A stretch of 51,117 bases of DNA from Onstottus_B arcticum (GTDB lineage Bacteria > Acidobacteriota > Blastocatellia > UBA7656). This document shows, in pieces, positions 41,050 through 49,395 of the stretch. The DNA lies in assembly GCA_038040485.1 (NCBI GenBank), contig JBBPIE010000040.1, positions 1 through 51,117 of the forward strand. The letters are read 5' to 3'. Below the pieces are notes generated by a model. The model was not told the origin of the DNA. It saw only the letters and a list, made by a program, of their open reading frames with translations, and did not search any database. Position 1 is the first letter of the stretch; every line of letters begins with the position of its first letter. Made by a program: the position numbers and the translations under genes.

Positions 41050-42012
41050 ATGATCAACCTATCACCGCAAGTCTTTCAGGAAGCAAAAGCCCGGGTAAGT
41101 CCTCACGTGTATCACACGCCGCTCCTCACATCGCGGCTGCTGAGCGAACAGAGCGGCTTCGATATCCGGCTCAAAGCCGAGATCTTTCAGCGTACGGGTT
41201 CCTACAAGATTCGCGGGCCGCTCAACAAGTTCGCGCATCTCTCAGACGAACAGCGCAACCGCGGAGTGCTTTGTTCATCGGCAGGCAATCACGCGCAAGG
41301 CGTCGCGCTCGCGGCGAAGATCAACGGTATGCGCGCGGTCGTCGTGATGGCTGAGAACGCAACACCTTCGAAGATCGAAGCAACTCGCGCTTATGGCGCC
41401 GAAGTCGTCCTCCACGGAACGATCTGGGACGAGGCCAACGAGAAGGCCAAGCAGCTTTGCGAAGAGCGCAGCCTCACTTACATCCATCCCTTCGACGATC
41501 CGCATTTGATAGCAGGACAGGGAACGCTCGGGCTGGAAATCTACGAAGACTTTCCGGAAGCCGACGTGGTCGTTGTTCCGATCGGCGGCGGCGGCTTGAT
41601 CTCCGGCGTGTCGATGGCGCTCAAAGGCTTGAACCCGAAGATCCGCATCATCGGAGTCGAATCGTCCGGCGCGCCCGCTATGAAGTTGAGTGTCGAAAAA
41701 GGCGAGCTGGTCACGCTCGATTCGGTTGACTGCATAATCGACGGACTGCGGGTCAAGCGAGTCGGCGAGCACACCTTCGAAGCGGTCCAACAATTCGTTG
41801 ACGAAGTTGTCGCGCTGCCTGATTCGCAGATCTTCGAAGCGCTGATCTGGATAATGTCTCACTGCAAGCTTGTAGTCGAAGGCGCCGCCGCCGCATCAGT
41901 CGCCGCAGTATTGAACGGCTTGATCAAAGCAGCTCCCGGCACAAAGGTCGTATGCGTGCTGAGCGGTGGCAACGTGAACCTGCAACAACTCAAGGGATTG
42001 AAGTGGAATTGA
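41050..42012 (+). CDS. Threonine ammonia-lyase, TdcB-like (no ACT domain)
   Basis: 320 residues of the fold-type II PLP enzymes that deaminate threonine (or serine) to 2-oxobutyrate. The PLP lysine is Lys53 in RTGSYKIRGP; the asparagine loop SSAGNHAQGVALAA near 77 and the glycine loop VPIGGGGLISG near 177 bind the cofactor. The protein ends without the C-terminal ACT regulatory domain of biosynthetic IlvA, like catabolic TdcB. Together with the divergent aldolase this points to threonine or serine catabolism. A serine racemase or dehydratase preference cannot be excluded. Confidence 0.9.
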   Translation: MINLSPQVFQEAKARVSPHVYHTPLLTSRLLSEQSGFDIRLKAEIFQRTGSYKIRGPLNKFAHLSDEQRNRGVLCSSAGNHAQGVALAAKINGMRAVVVMAENATPSKIEATRAYGAEVVLHGTIWDEANEKAKQLCEERSLTYIHPFDDPHLIAGQGTLGLEIYEDFPEADVVVVPIGGGGLISGVSMALKGLNPKIRIIGVESSGAPAMKLSVEKGELVTLDSVDCIIDGLRVKRVGEHTFEAVQQFVDEVVALPDSQIFEALIWIMSHCKLVVEGAAAASVAAVLNGLIKAAPGTKVVCVLSGGNVNLQQLKGLKWN

Positions 42013-42094
42013 TGAAACGCTGCAGAGCCACGAACTGCGTTTAAGAATGATGTTGATTGCGATGGGTGACGGCCATTAGAATGCGGGGAGATCA

Positions 42095-42394
42095 ATGTCG
42101 ACTTTAGCAGTCACAACAGTCTTGGAAGCCAGGGCCGCCGCAAACGAGTGGCTTATTTCCCGCATGCCAGACCGCTTTGCCGCTGGAATCCCCGCGTACG
42201 ATCAAGACCTTGCTGGTTGGCGCATTCCCGTATGGCTCTCCTATCCCGGGCTAGAGCCGTTCGGTCCGCTTGGGGAACTAATCGTCGATGAGAGCGGAAC
42301 AGTCGGGAAACATACACCGCTTGATGAGATGAAGGATCGGGCGACCAAGCTCTACGAACAGCATCGTGATCAGATCGAAGCCCCTCTTCTTTAA
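42095..42394 (+). CDS. Small protein paired with a C39-like peptidase
   Basis: 99 residues, no signal peptide. It opens with a helix (LEARAAANEWLISRM) and continues WRIPVWLSYPGLEPFGPLGELIVDESG, which resembles YrhB/immunity-35-like small folds by its hydrophobic pattern and the GELIVDESG turn. That likeness is weak. GGGGAG precedes the ATG. Its last 29 bases overlap the start of the peptidase gene in another frame, so the two are co-translated and probably act as a pair: substrate, chaperone or inhibitor of the protease. Confidence 0.65.
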   Translation: MSTLAVTTVLEARAAANEWLISRMPDRFAAGIPAYDQDLAGWRIPVWLSYPGLEPFGPLGELIVDESGTVGKHTPLDEMKDRATKLYEQHRDQIEAPLL

Positions 42395-42815
42395 ACAAGA
42401 AACGCGCTATTCGTGCGGTCCGGCGTGTCTACGCATGGTCCTGAGCGCTTTGGGCGTAGACATCGAAGAAGACAAGCTGAGGGAACTGGCCGATTGTACT
42501 CCATTCGGGACTGACGCATTCCGGTTGGTCGAGGCGGCTCGAACGCTGGGCTTCGCGTCTTCTCGCAAACACACGTTCGCATCCATCGATGATCTTGCTC
42601 GCCTAATCGATGAAGGCTTGTTCCCGATCGTCTATGTTGACTTGTGGCCGATACGCGGCGGCCTGAGTGGACAGTATCATTCATTGGTAGCTCAGGAAGT
42701 CACTCAGGAGAGCATTCTCGTCCTGGACCCCTTGAGAGGTGAGCGCGCCATCCCAACAGATGACTTCAGGACAGCGTGGGAAGCGATGCACTACCTTACA
42801 ATCGTAATCGAATAG
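42366..42815 (+). CDS. C39-like cysteine peptidase
   Basis: 149 residues forming a bare papain-like C39 domain: Gln11 and Cys17 in KQETRYSCGPACLRM, His105 in GQYHSLVAQ, and Asp121 in LVLDPLRG make the expected Gln, Cys, His, Asp set. C39 domains usually sit on ABC exporters of bacteriocins and cut after double-glycine leaders; this one is free-standing, with no signal peptide and no transporter next to it. The only start in register is GTG at 42366, inside the preceding gene and without its own ribosome binding site, so translation must be coupled. Confidence 0.75.
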   Translation: MIRSKPLFFKQETRYSCGPACLRMVLSALGVDIEEDKLRELADCTPFGTDAFRLVEAARTLGFASSRKHTFASIDDLARLIDEGLFPIVYVDLWPIRGGLSGQYHSLVAQEVTQESILVLDPLRGERAIPTDDFRTAWEAMHYLTIVIE

Positions 42816-42897
42816 AGACTACCAGTTATTTGACTCTCTTCGCCCTCATCCCTTATAGTCCGAGCCGCAGTTACTTGAGCGCTTCGATCACTCCCCT

Positions 42898-45288
42898 ATG
42901 ACCCATCTCGCGAAGTTCGTCTTACAATATCCGAAGCTCATCATAGCCGTGACACTCGCGATCACGATCGGTTTCATCGCGGTGCTTGTCACTCGAGGTA
43001 TCGGCTTCAACGGATCGCCGGAGACCCTTGCGCGAAAGGACAGCGAGCTCGAGTTCTATCACCAAACTCGCGAGACCTTCGGCGACGATCGAGTGATTGT
43101 GGCTGCGTTCACCACGAGCGACGTTTTCACCGGCGAGTTCATCACCCGGCTCGACCAGTTGACTCGGCGGCTTGCGACACTCGACGGCGTAGCCGAAACC
43201 ATCAGCCTCACCAATATCAAAGCCATTCGCAGCGAAGATCGAAACGTCAGCGTCGATAAGCTGATTCCCTCCGATCTCCTTTCCAGCCCGAACGCCGATG
43301 AACGCCTCGCGAAGCTACGAGAGGAGATCACGCGCGATCCGCTCTATGTGAAACAGTACATATCCGCCGACGGCCGCACCGCGGCGATCAACGTCTTTCT
43401 CAAATCGTTGGACGAAGCCCAGGGGCGCGCTACCGCCGAAGCCGTCGAGCGACTGGTCAAGTCCGAAGCCGGCGGCGACGAAGTCTTGCTCTCAGGAGTC
43501 CCGATCATCGACGCGCGCGGAATCAAGAGCATGTTTCGCGACATGAATGTGTTGTCGCCGGCAGCCGGAGTGTTGTGCTTTCTTGTTTTTCTTTTTTCGT
43601 TTCGGACCTTCTGGGGCGCGGTGTTGCCGATGACCGCGTTGATAATCGGGCTCATCTGGTCGATAGGCTTGATGAGCCTTCTGGATCGGCCAATTACGCT
43701 CGCCACGCTGTCGTTGCCGACAACTCTGATAGCGGTCGGCAGCTCGTACATCTTCCACGTCCTGAACCAGTATCGAGTTTCGATGGCGTCGTTTGACTTT
43801 GGTCCAAGCATCAAAACCAAGCACCTCGCATGGTTTGATGGATTGAGCTTTATCGCTCCGGCGGTGATCGTATCGGGAACGGCCACGATGGCCGGATTCG
43901 GCGCGCTCGCTTCAAGCTCTGTGCCAACCGCTCGGGATATGGGAATCTTCGAAGCGCTCGGGGTAGCCGGAATGCTCCTGCTGACTCTCCTGTTTGTCCC
44001 TGCGACGCTCGTTCTACTGCCGAGCGATGCGATGGGACGGGGTCAACGGAATGACTATGCAACGTGGCTTAACAACTCGCTGCGAAACGTGACCGCATTG
44101 ATTCTCTTTAGAAGACGCGCCGTATTGATTGTGTCTCTCGCAGCCACGGTTGTGATTGGCGCCGGCGCGATCTTTCTGAGAGTAAACACCGACTACTTGA
44201 AGATATTTCCTGAGAAGAGTGAAACCGTTCAGGCGGCTCAAAAGCTTCACGAGCGATTAGCCGGCGCGGCGACGGTTCAACTCGTCGTGAGCAACTCCGA
44301 GCGCGACACCGGAACTCTTCTGACTGCGCTCGACAAACTCGAACAGCGAGTGCTCAAGCTTCCGGGCGTTGATGCCGGTATTTCGATCGCGGACATCGTC
44401 AAGCGCATGAACCGCGTCTTGCCCGGCAAGCCCGGAGAGACCGTGGAAGAAATCCCGCGCGACGCCGGCAGGCTTCGCCTGATCATGCGCGACTACCTGT
44501 CGCAGGACGAGTCGCTGTCGCGGCTTATCACCGCCGACGGATCGCAAGCGATGCTTGTGCTTCGCACGAATCTGTTCGGTTCGAACGACCTTCGCGAGCT
44601 GACCCGATCGATTGATGAATGGTCGGCATCGAATCTGCCAGCCGGAGTGACGCAGCGCGCGACGGGCTCGATCATCCTCCTCAACGACGCCTCGGACGCG
44701 GTAGCCGCTTCGCAGTCGTCGAGCCTCGCGATCGCGATCGTATCGATCTACCTGATGATGGTGGTGACGTTTCGCTCGTTCGCGACCGCCTTGCTGGCGC
44801 TCATTCCCAACCTGCTCCCAATCGTTGCGTATTTCGGGTTCCTCGGCTGGTCGGGAACTCCGCTGGACATAACGACTAGTCTCGTTGCAAGCGCGGTCCT
44901 GGGACTCGCCGTGGACAACGCGGTCCACATGATCCGGCGTTATCGCCAGTCTGTCGCCGAGCGCTCGAGTCCGAATCCGGAAACGGCAACACTGGATGAA
45001 GGATGGGTGATGTGGCTGACTATGCTTCGAACAGGCAAGCCGATGGTGCTTGCAAACCTGATGCTCATCGCCGCGTTTCTGATCTTCGTGCTATCTTCGT
45101 TTGTGCCGGTTCGCACGGCGGGAGTGCTGTGGGCGGTGACGATTCTTGCGTGTCTGGCGGCGGACTTGATCTTCTTGCCGGCGCTGATGAAGACAAAGCC
45201 TTTCGCGGGCATCGCATCGGACGGGCTGGCGAAACAAAGCGAATCAACGCAACGCGAGTACATCGAAAGGGTGAGTAACGAACGATGA
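42898..45288 (+). CDS. RND-superfamily exporter, MMPL/HAE3-like
   Basis: 796 residues with the RND layout: one N-terminal helix (LIIAVTLAITIGFIAVLV), a periplasmic loop (about 32–215), five helices, a second helix and loop (about 420–590), and five C-terminal helices. It is about three quarters the size of AcrB-type pumps, as expected for the HAE3/MMPL branch, which moves lipids or hydrophobic molecules. A conserved motif ending LGLAVDNAVHMIRR occurs near 660. The next gene overlaps its stop by four bases and encodes the periplasmic lipoprotein that usually partners this branch. Confidence 0.9.
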   Translation: MTHLAKFVLQYPKLIIAVTLAITIGFIAVLVTRGIGFNGSPETLARKDSELEFYHQTRETFGDDRVIVAAFTTSDVFTGEFITRLDQLTRRLATLDGVAETISLTNIKAIRSEDRNVSVDKLIPSDLLSSPNADERLAKLREEITRDPLYVKQYISADGRTAAINVFLKSLDEAQGRATAEAVERLVKSEAGGDEVLLSGVPIIDARGIKSMFRDMNVLSPAAGVLCFLVFLFSFRTFWGAVLPMTALIIGLIWSIGLMSLLDRPITLATLSLPTTLIAVGSSYIFHVLNQYRVSMASFDFGPSIKTKHLAWFDGLSFIAPAVIVSGTATMAGFGALASSSVPTARDMGIFEALGVAGMLLLTLLFVPATLVLLPSDAMGRGQRNDYATWLNNSLRNVTALILFRRRAVLIVSLAATVVIGAGAIFLRVNTDYLKIFPEKSETVQAAQKLHERLAGAATVQLVVSNSERDTGTLLTALDKLEQRVLKLPGVDAGISIADIVKRMNRVLPGKPGETVEEIPRDAGRLRLIMRDYLSQDESLSRLITADGSQAMLVLRTNLFGSNDLRELTRSIDEWSASNLPAGVTQRATGSIILLNDASDAVAASQSSSLAIAIVSIYLMMVVTFRSFATALLALIPNLLPIVAYFGFLGWSGTPLDITTSLVASAVLGLAVDNAVHMIRRYRQSVAERSSPNPETATLDEGWVMWLTMLRTGKPMVLANLMLIAAFLIFVLSSFVPVRTAGVLWAVTILACLAADLIFLPALMKTKPFAGIASDGLAKQSESTQREYIERVSNER

Positions 45289-46196
45289 TGCTAGCAAGGG
45301 ATTTGGTAAACAGGCTAGGAGCTAAGCCCGGAGGCAATTCGCCCCGGGGAGAGCGGGTGGGACGGCCACGCTCCGTCCCACGCGCGCTGATACTGGTGTT
45401 GGCGTCCGCACTATTGATCGCGGTAACTGGGTGCGAAAAGAGCAGCGACAAGCCCGCCGCCCAACCGGCCAGCGTTTCGGGACCCGATGCGTCAGAAATA
45501 ATCAAGCGATACCTCGCGACCACGGATAGTAGAGACAGCACAATCAAGATGCGAGCGCGAATAACGGACTCGGATGCAGCGTCAGATTCGCCGGCCCAGG
45601 TCGAGCTTACGATACACCGAAAGCGGGCAGCTGACGGCGGTCAGATGATGCTCGTCGAGTTCAACGGCGAGGAACGCGACCGCTCTACGCTGGTCACGAT
45701 CACTCCGCAAGGCGAAGTCGAAGGCGTTCGCTATGCGCAGAGCAACGACACGTTCGTGACAAGCAAAGGCGTGACCAGTGAGGAATCACTGTTCGGGATG
45801 ACGATGCAAGAACTCGCCGACGGGCAGCCGGAGAAATACGATTTCAGGCTGACCGGCGAAGTCCCGTTCCTCGCCTGGCAAGCGTACCGGCTGGAAGGAA
45901 GACTCAAAGAGGGCGTCGATTCAAAATTCCCGCGCGTCGTCTTGCTCATCTCAAAGGAGAGCAATGGGGCGTTGGCCGCAGAGTTCTACGACAATCACGA
46001 CGAGCTCGCGCGACGAGTTGCTGTCGATCAAGGTGAGATAAGGGCGGGTTACTGGACGCGGCTCAGGTGGAAGCTCGAGAACCTTGCGCGCAAGAAGACT
46101 ACCCACTTCGAAACAATCGACGCTAAGTACGATCAGAACCTTAGCGATTCGCTTTTTACCCGTCAGCACTTGAAGGAAATCGCGACTAGGAATTGA
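45285..46196 (+). CDS. Outer-membrane lipoprotein-sorting protein, LolA/LolB-like lipoprotein
   Basis: 303 residues from ATG 45285. A lipobox, LLIAVTGC, makes it a lipoprotein. The body has the beta-rich LolA-like pattern of proteins that accompany HAE3 RND exporters (KMRARITDSDA…VELTIHRKR, then QALSN-like strands and WQAYRLEGRL near 205), so it likely shuttles the exported lipid. The start is uncertain: the upstream ATG overlaps the exporter stop (ATGA) but gives a 33-residue stretch before the hydrophobic core, while a GTG at 45357 has GGGGAGAG before it and gives a normal signal. The same GTG begins a perfect hairpin. Confidence 0.82.
   Translation: MMLARDLVNRLGAKPGGNSPRGERVGRPRSVPRALILVLASALLIAVTGCEKSSDKPAAQPASVSGPDASEIIKRYLATTDSRDSTIKMRARITDSDAASDSPAQVELTIHRKRAADGGQMMLVEFNGEERDRSTLVTITPQGEVEGVRYAQSNDTFVTSKGVTSEESLFGMTMQELADGQPEKYDFRLTGEVPFLAWQAYRLEGRLKEGVDSKFPRVVLLISKESNGALAAEFYDNHDELARRVAVDQGEIRAGYWTRLRWKLENLARKKTTHFETIDAKYDQNLSDSLFTRQHLKEIATRN
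45357..45381. repeat. GTGGGACGG hairpin inside the lipoprotein signal region
   Basis: GTGGGACGG at 45357..45365 pairs exactly with CCGTCCCAC at 45373..45381 around a 7-base loop. It is inside the coding sequence and contains the alternative GTG start codon, so it could act on translation of the lipoprotein gene. Confidence 0.75.
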
Positions 46197-46197
46197 T

Positions 46198-46335
46198 GCG
46201 GGGATTCGTGATTCGTGATTCGTGATGATTGATGCGGGATTCGTGACGTTTGATTCGTCATTGGTGATCGGGATTGTCGCTGACGGAATCACACCTCACG
46301 CATCACGCCTCACGCATCACGCCTGACTCATCACT
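46198..46335. repeat. Tandem ATTCGTG and CTCACGCAT repeats
   Basis: The left side repeats ATTCGTG three times without a break (46203 onward), then again; the right side repeats CTCACGCATCACGC. The two halves are loosely complementary (GATTCGTGA against TCACGCATC). It fills the gap before the TatT-like gene. Confidence 0.75.
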
Positions 46336-46344
46336 TCTTCTCTT

Positions 46345-47037
46345 ATGCCTACCGAAGACCTTCTCACAGCCGTGAGCCGGGCCGACGAGTTGTTCAACCA
46401 GCGCGCGAGGCCCGAAACCGTTCGCGAGTCAGTGATGATACTGAGCGGCGCACGCGGCGGCGCGAACCTCTACGAAGTGCAATGGCGGCTTTCGCGCGCG
46501 ATGTTCTTTCTCGGCCAGCAAGCCGAGTCGGCGAAGGAGAAGCTCCAGCTCCACAGCTCCGCCGGCGATGCGGGCGCGCTTGCGGTTGCACTGAACCCCG
46601 CGCGCGTCGAGGGTCACTTCTGGACCGGCGTGAACCTGGCGCTTTACGCTGAAAGCGCACGCGCACCGAGGGGAATCCGAGCCATTCTGCGCGCCGGATC
46701 CGAACTGAAACGCGCTGTCGAGATTTCGGAGGGCTATCACGGCGCGGGCCCGTTGCGAGTGCTGGCAAGGCTGGAGCACAAAGCCCCGAGGTTTCTCGGC
46801 GGCAACCGCGAGCGAAGCCGCGCTCACTTCGATCGCGCGCTCTCGATCGCGCCGTACAATACCGTGACTTTGCTCTACGCCGCCGAGCTTGCGCTTGATG
46901 ACGGCGACGGCGAGCGCGCGGCCGGCTTGCTCCAACAAGTCATCGCTTCGCCGGCGGACCCCGAATGGGAATTCGAGAACTTGCGCGACCGCGAGACCGC
47001 AAGATCGCTACTGGAACGGATTTCCAATAGTCAGTAG
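46345..47037 (+). CDS. TPR protein, TRAP-transporter TatT-like
   Basis: 230 residues, all alpha-helical, with TPR-like pairs. The block VEGHFWTGVNLALYAESA near 88, a second block containing KRAVEISEGYHGAGPLRVLARLEH near 125, and FLGGNRERSRAHFDRALSIAPYNTVTLLYAAELAL near 155 closely follow the TatT (TRAP-associated T component) family, periplasmic scaffolds with a central pore. It has no signal peptide here, so it may be cytoplasmic. The last four residues and the stop are encoded by the left arm of a palindromic repeat. No TRAP transporter genes are nearby. Confidence 0.75.
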   Translation: MPTEDLLTAVSRADELFNQRARPETVRESVMILSGARGGANLYEVQWRLSRAMFFLGQQAESAKEKLQLHSSAGDAGALAVALNPARVEGHFWTGVNLALYAESARAPRGIRAILRAGSELKRAVEISEGYHGAGPLRVLARLEHKAPRFLGGNRERSRAHFDRALSIAPYNTVTLLYAAELALDDGDGERAAGLLQQVIASPADPEWEFENLRDRETARSLLERISNSQ

Positions 47038-47106
47038 TCCGTTGCTCGTGTTCTTGAGATCGAGTCGAATCTCGAAGCACGGGCTACGGACTACGGACTA
47101 CTGACT
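47029..47106. repeat. AGTCAGTAGTCCGT inverted repeat overlapping a stop codon
   Basis: AGTCAGTAGTCCGT at 47029..47042 pairs exactly with ACGGACTACTGACT at 47093..47106. The left arm includes the stop codon of the TatT-like gene (47035..47037), so the element either inserted there or was captured as the gene's end. Confidence 0.85.
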
Positions 47107-47197
47107 CCTCGGCGAATGGAAGAAGCGCCGTTCTTGGCGTAGAATGAACGACTCACTAACAGAATCCATTGACCGGCGATTGTGGGAGGTTCCAGGA

Positions 47198-48478
47198 ATG
47201 AGCTTGAGGCGTGTGGTTGTGACAGGGATGGGCGCAGTAAGCCCTAACGGCATCGGCCGCGAAACCTACTGGGAGGCTACGCGCAACGGCGTCAGCGGCA
47301 CTGGGCCGATCACTTTGTTTGACGCGTCAAAGCTAACCTGCCGCGTTGCCGCCGAAGTAAAAGACTTCGACTTCGATCGATACATCTCGAAGAAAGACAA
47401 GGACCGCGTGCAGCGGGCGGTGCCGATGGCTTTCTTCGCTGCCGAAGAGGCGGCTCAGGATGCAGGATTGAACTTCGAGGATCTGACCTCAACCGAGCGC
47501 GAGAACATCGGTGTGGTGCTGGGCACAGGAGCCGGAGGGATCGAGTTCGCCGAGCGCCAGTACAAGCAATATTACGACAAGGGCGATCACGTCGCGGCTT
47601 ACCGCAAGGTTAGTCCTTACTCGATCGTCGCGTCGTTCGTCGGCATGCTTTCAAGCGAAGTGAACATGGCGTTTCGGCTTCACGGCATGAGCCACGTCGT
47701 CTCGACCGGGTGCACAAGCTCGACCGACGCGATGGGCTACGCCTGGAACGCGATTCGACTAGGCCAGATCGACACGATCGTTTCTGGCGGCGTCGAAGCT
47801 TGCATTACTTTCGGATTAATGACCGCGTTCTGCCGAATGGGAACGGTCACGACAAAACACAACGACGATTCGGATCGAGCTTCGAGGCCGTTCAACGCAG
47901 ACCGCGACGGCTTCGTGCTCGGCGAAGGCGCGTGGATCGTGATACTCGAAGAACTCGAACACGCGCGCCGGCGCGGGGCTCCAATCTACGCGGAAATCGG
48001 CGGCTACGCTTCGACTTGCGACGCATATCATCGCGTGCAGATCGCGCCGACTGGCCACGACGCGGCGCGCGCTATGCGAATGGCGGTTGCGGGCGCGGGG
48101 CTTACGATGGAGGAGATTGACTACTTGAACCTGCACGGCACGGCTACGCGAATCAACGATCGGACGGAATCGTCCGCGATGCGAATCGCGTTTGGCGATC
48201 GGGCTCGGAAGATCCCGGCAAGCTCGGTCAAGTCGATGGTCGGTCATCCGCAAGGCGCCTCGGGCGCGGCGGGAGTCGTCGCCACGCTGATGGCGATGAA
48301 GCACAACTATGCTCCGCCGACTATCAACCTCGAGACGCCCGACCCCGAGTGCGATCTTGACTATGTGCCGAACACCGGGCGGGAAGTTCGGATCGACACC
48401 GCACTGTGCAACTGCATTGCTTTTGGATCAAAGAACTCTGCTCTTGTCTTCAAGAGATACAATGAATCGGAAGCGTAA
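47198..48478 (+). CDS. FabF-like beta-ketoacyl-ACP synthase
   Basis: 426 residues. The Cys-His-His catalytic set of condensing enzymes is present: Cys172 in STGCTSSTDAMG, His313 in NLHGTATRIND, and His350 in KSMVGHPQGASGAAG, with the supporting Lys345. Typical FabF reads GHTLGAAG at the last motif; GHPQGASG marks a side branch found in specialised fatty-acid or polyketide pathways. There is no ACP, ketoreductase or malonyl transferase beside it. The ATG at 47198 is chosen because GGGAGG and AGGA precede it; an upstream in-frame ATG at 47144 adds 18 codons and is less likely. The gene probably loads malonyl-ACP onto an acyl chain in the cytoplasm. Confidence 0.88.
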   Translation: MSLRRVVVTGMGAVSPNGIGRETYWEATRNGVSGTGPITLFDASKLTCRVAAEVKDFDFDRYISKKDKDRVQRAVPMAFFAAEEAAQDAGLNFEDLTSTERENIGVVLGTGAGGIEFAERQYKQYYDKGDHVAAYRKVSPYSIVASFVGMLSSEVNMAFRLHGMSHVVSTGCTSSTDAMGYAWNAIRLGQIDTIVSGGVEACITFGLMTAFCRMGTVTTKHNDDSDRASRPFNADRDGFVLGEGAWIVILEELEHARRRGAPIYAEIGGYASTCDAYHRVQIAPTGHDAARAMRMAVAGAGLTMEEIDYLNLHGTATRINDRTESSAMRIAFGDRARKIPASSVKSMVGHPQGASGAAGVVATLMAMKHNYAPPTINLETPDPECDLDYVPNTGREVRIDTALCNCIAFGSKNSALVFKRYNESEA

Positions 48479-48496
48479 CTCACAGCCAAACCCGGC

Positions 48497-48595
48497 AAAG
48501 GAACAAGGACGGAAGGGACGCAAAGGACGCAAAGCACGCAAAGGACTTAAGTCCCTTGAGTCCTTTAAGTCCCTTGAGTCCTTTGTCCCTGACGG
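48497..48595. repeat. Tandem and inverted GGACTTAAGTCC repeat
   Basis: GGGACGCAAAGGACGC units lead into a perfect 18-base tandem duplication (AAGTCCCTTGAGTCCTTT at 48549..48566 and again at 48567..48584); AAAGGACTTAAGTCC is a palindrome. It lies between the ketosynthase and DJ-1 genes. Confidence 0.8.
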
Positions 48596-48639
48596 GGTGA
48601 CTCGGACAACTTGAAAGAGACTCGAAGGAGACATTCTTT

Positions 48640-49311
48640 TTGGAGATCGCGATTCTTCTTTATGACCGCTTCACTGCGCTCGACGCAGTGGGACCTTACG
48701 AAGTACTCCGCTCTGTTCCCGGAGCGCGCGTCAGCTTTGCCGCCAAAACGAAAGGTCCGGTGCGAACCGACGCCGGCAGCCTCGCAATCGTTGCTGACTT
48801 CGAGATTGAAGAAATCACCGCGCCCGACATACTCGTCATCCCCGGAGGACCTGGGCAGGCGGCGCTTATGGACGACCGTCGAGTTCTCGACTGGGTGCGC
48901 ACCGTACACTCAGCGACACGGTGGACGACGTCGGTGTGCACCGGTTCGCTGGTGCTCGCGGCCGCCGGGTTATTGAACGGCTTGCGAGCCACCAGTCACT
49001 GGCTCGCACTCGATATCTTGCGCAAGTACGGAGCCGAGCCGACAGCCGAGCGAGTTGTTACTCAAGGCAAAATCATCACCGCGGCTGGCGTTTCGGCCGG
49101 CATTGATATGGCGTTGACGCTTGTTGCGCTCGAGTGCGGCGACGTCGTCGCGCAATCGATACAGCTTGGAATCGAGTACGACCCGCAACCGCTATTCAAC
49201 GCGGGCTCACCCGAGAAGGCGCCGCCGGCAATCGTCGAAGCGATGCGCAACCGCAGCCGATTTCTCGTACAGAGCCTTGCAGGCAACGCGAGCAAGGCTG
49301 AATCAAACTAG
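48640..49311 (+). CDS. DJ-1/PfpI-family class I glutamine-amidotransferase-like protein
   Basis: 223 residues. The nucleophile elbow is Cys100 in TTSVCTGSLVLAAAG, and the partner acidic residue is Glu21 in GPYEVL; the pair is typical of the DJ-1/PfpI fold, here close to isonitrile hydratase and AraC-sensor-domain-like members. ATSHWLALDIL near 120 is another family block. Activity could be hydrolase, glyoxalase-like or chaperone; the sequence does not decide. The start is TTG at 48640 with GAAGGAG nine bases ahead. Confidence 0.85.
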   Translation: MEIAILLYDRFTALDAVGPYEVLRSVPGARVSFAAKTKGPVRTDAGSLAIVADFEIEEITAPDILVIPGGPGQAALMDDRRVLDWVRTVHSATRWTTSVCTGSLVLAAAGLLNGLRATSHWLALDILRKYGAEPTAERVVTQGKIITAAGVSAGIDMALTLVALECGDVVAQSIQLGIEYDPQPLFNAGSPEKAPPAIVEAMRNRSRFLVQSLAGNASKAESN

Positions 49312-49395
49312 GCTCTTTCGCAAACAGTTTCCTGAGAATCCGGTGTCAGGTGTAGAATCAGCGCACAACTTTCCAACGAGAAGAAGGAGAACCCG

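Noticed and set aside
42898..46196. Hopanoid exporter HpnN.
   Set aside because: The layout matches the wider HAE3/MMPL group with a lipoprotein-sorting partner; no hopanoid genes support the narrower name.
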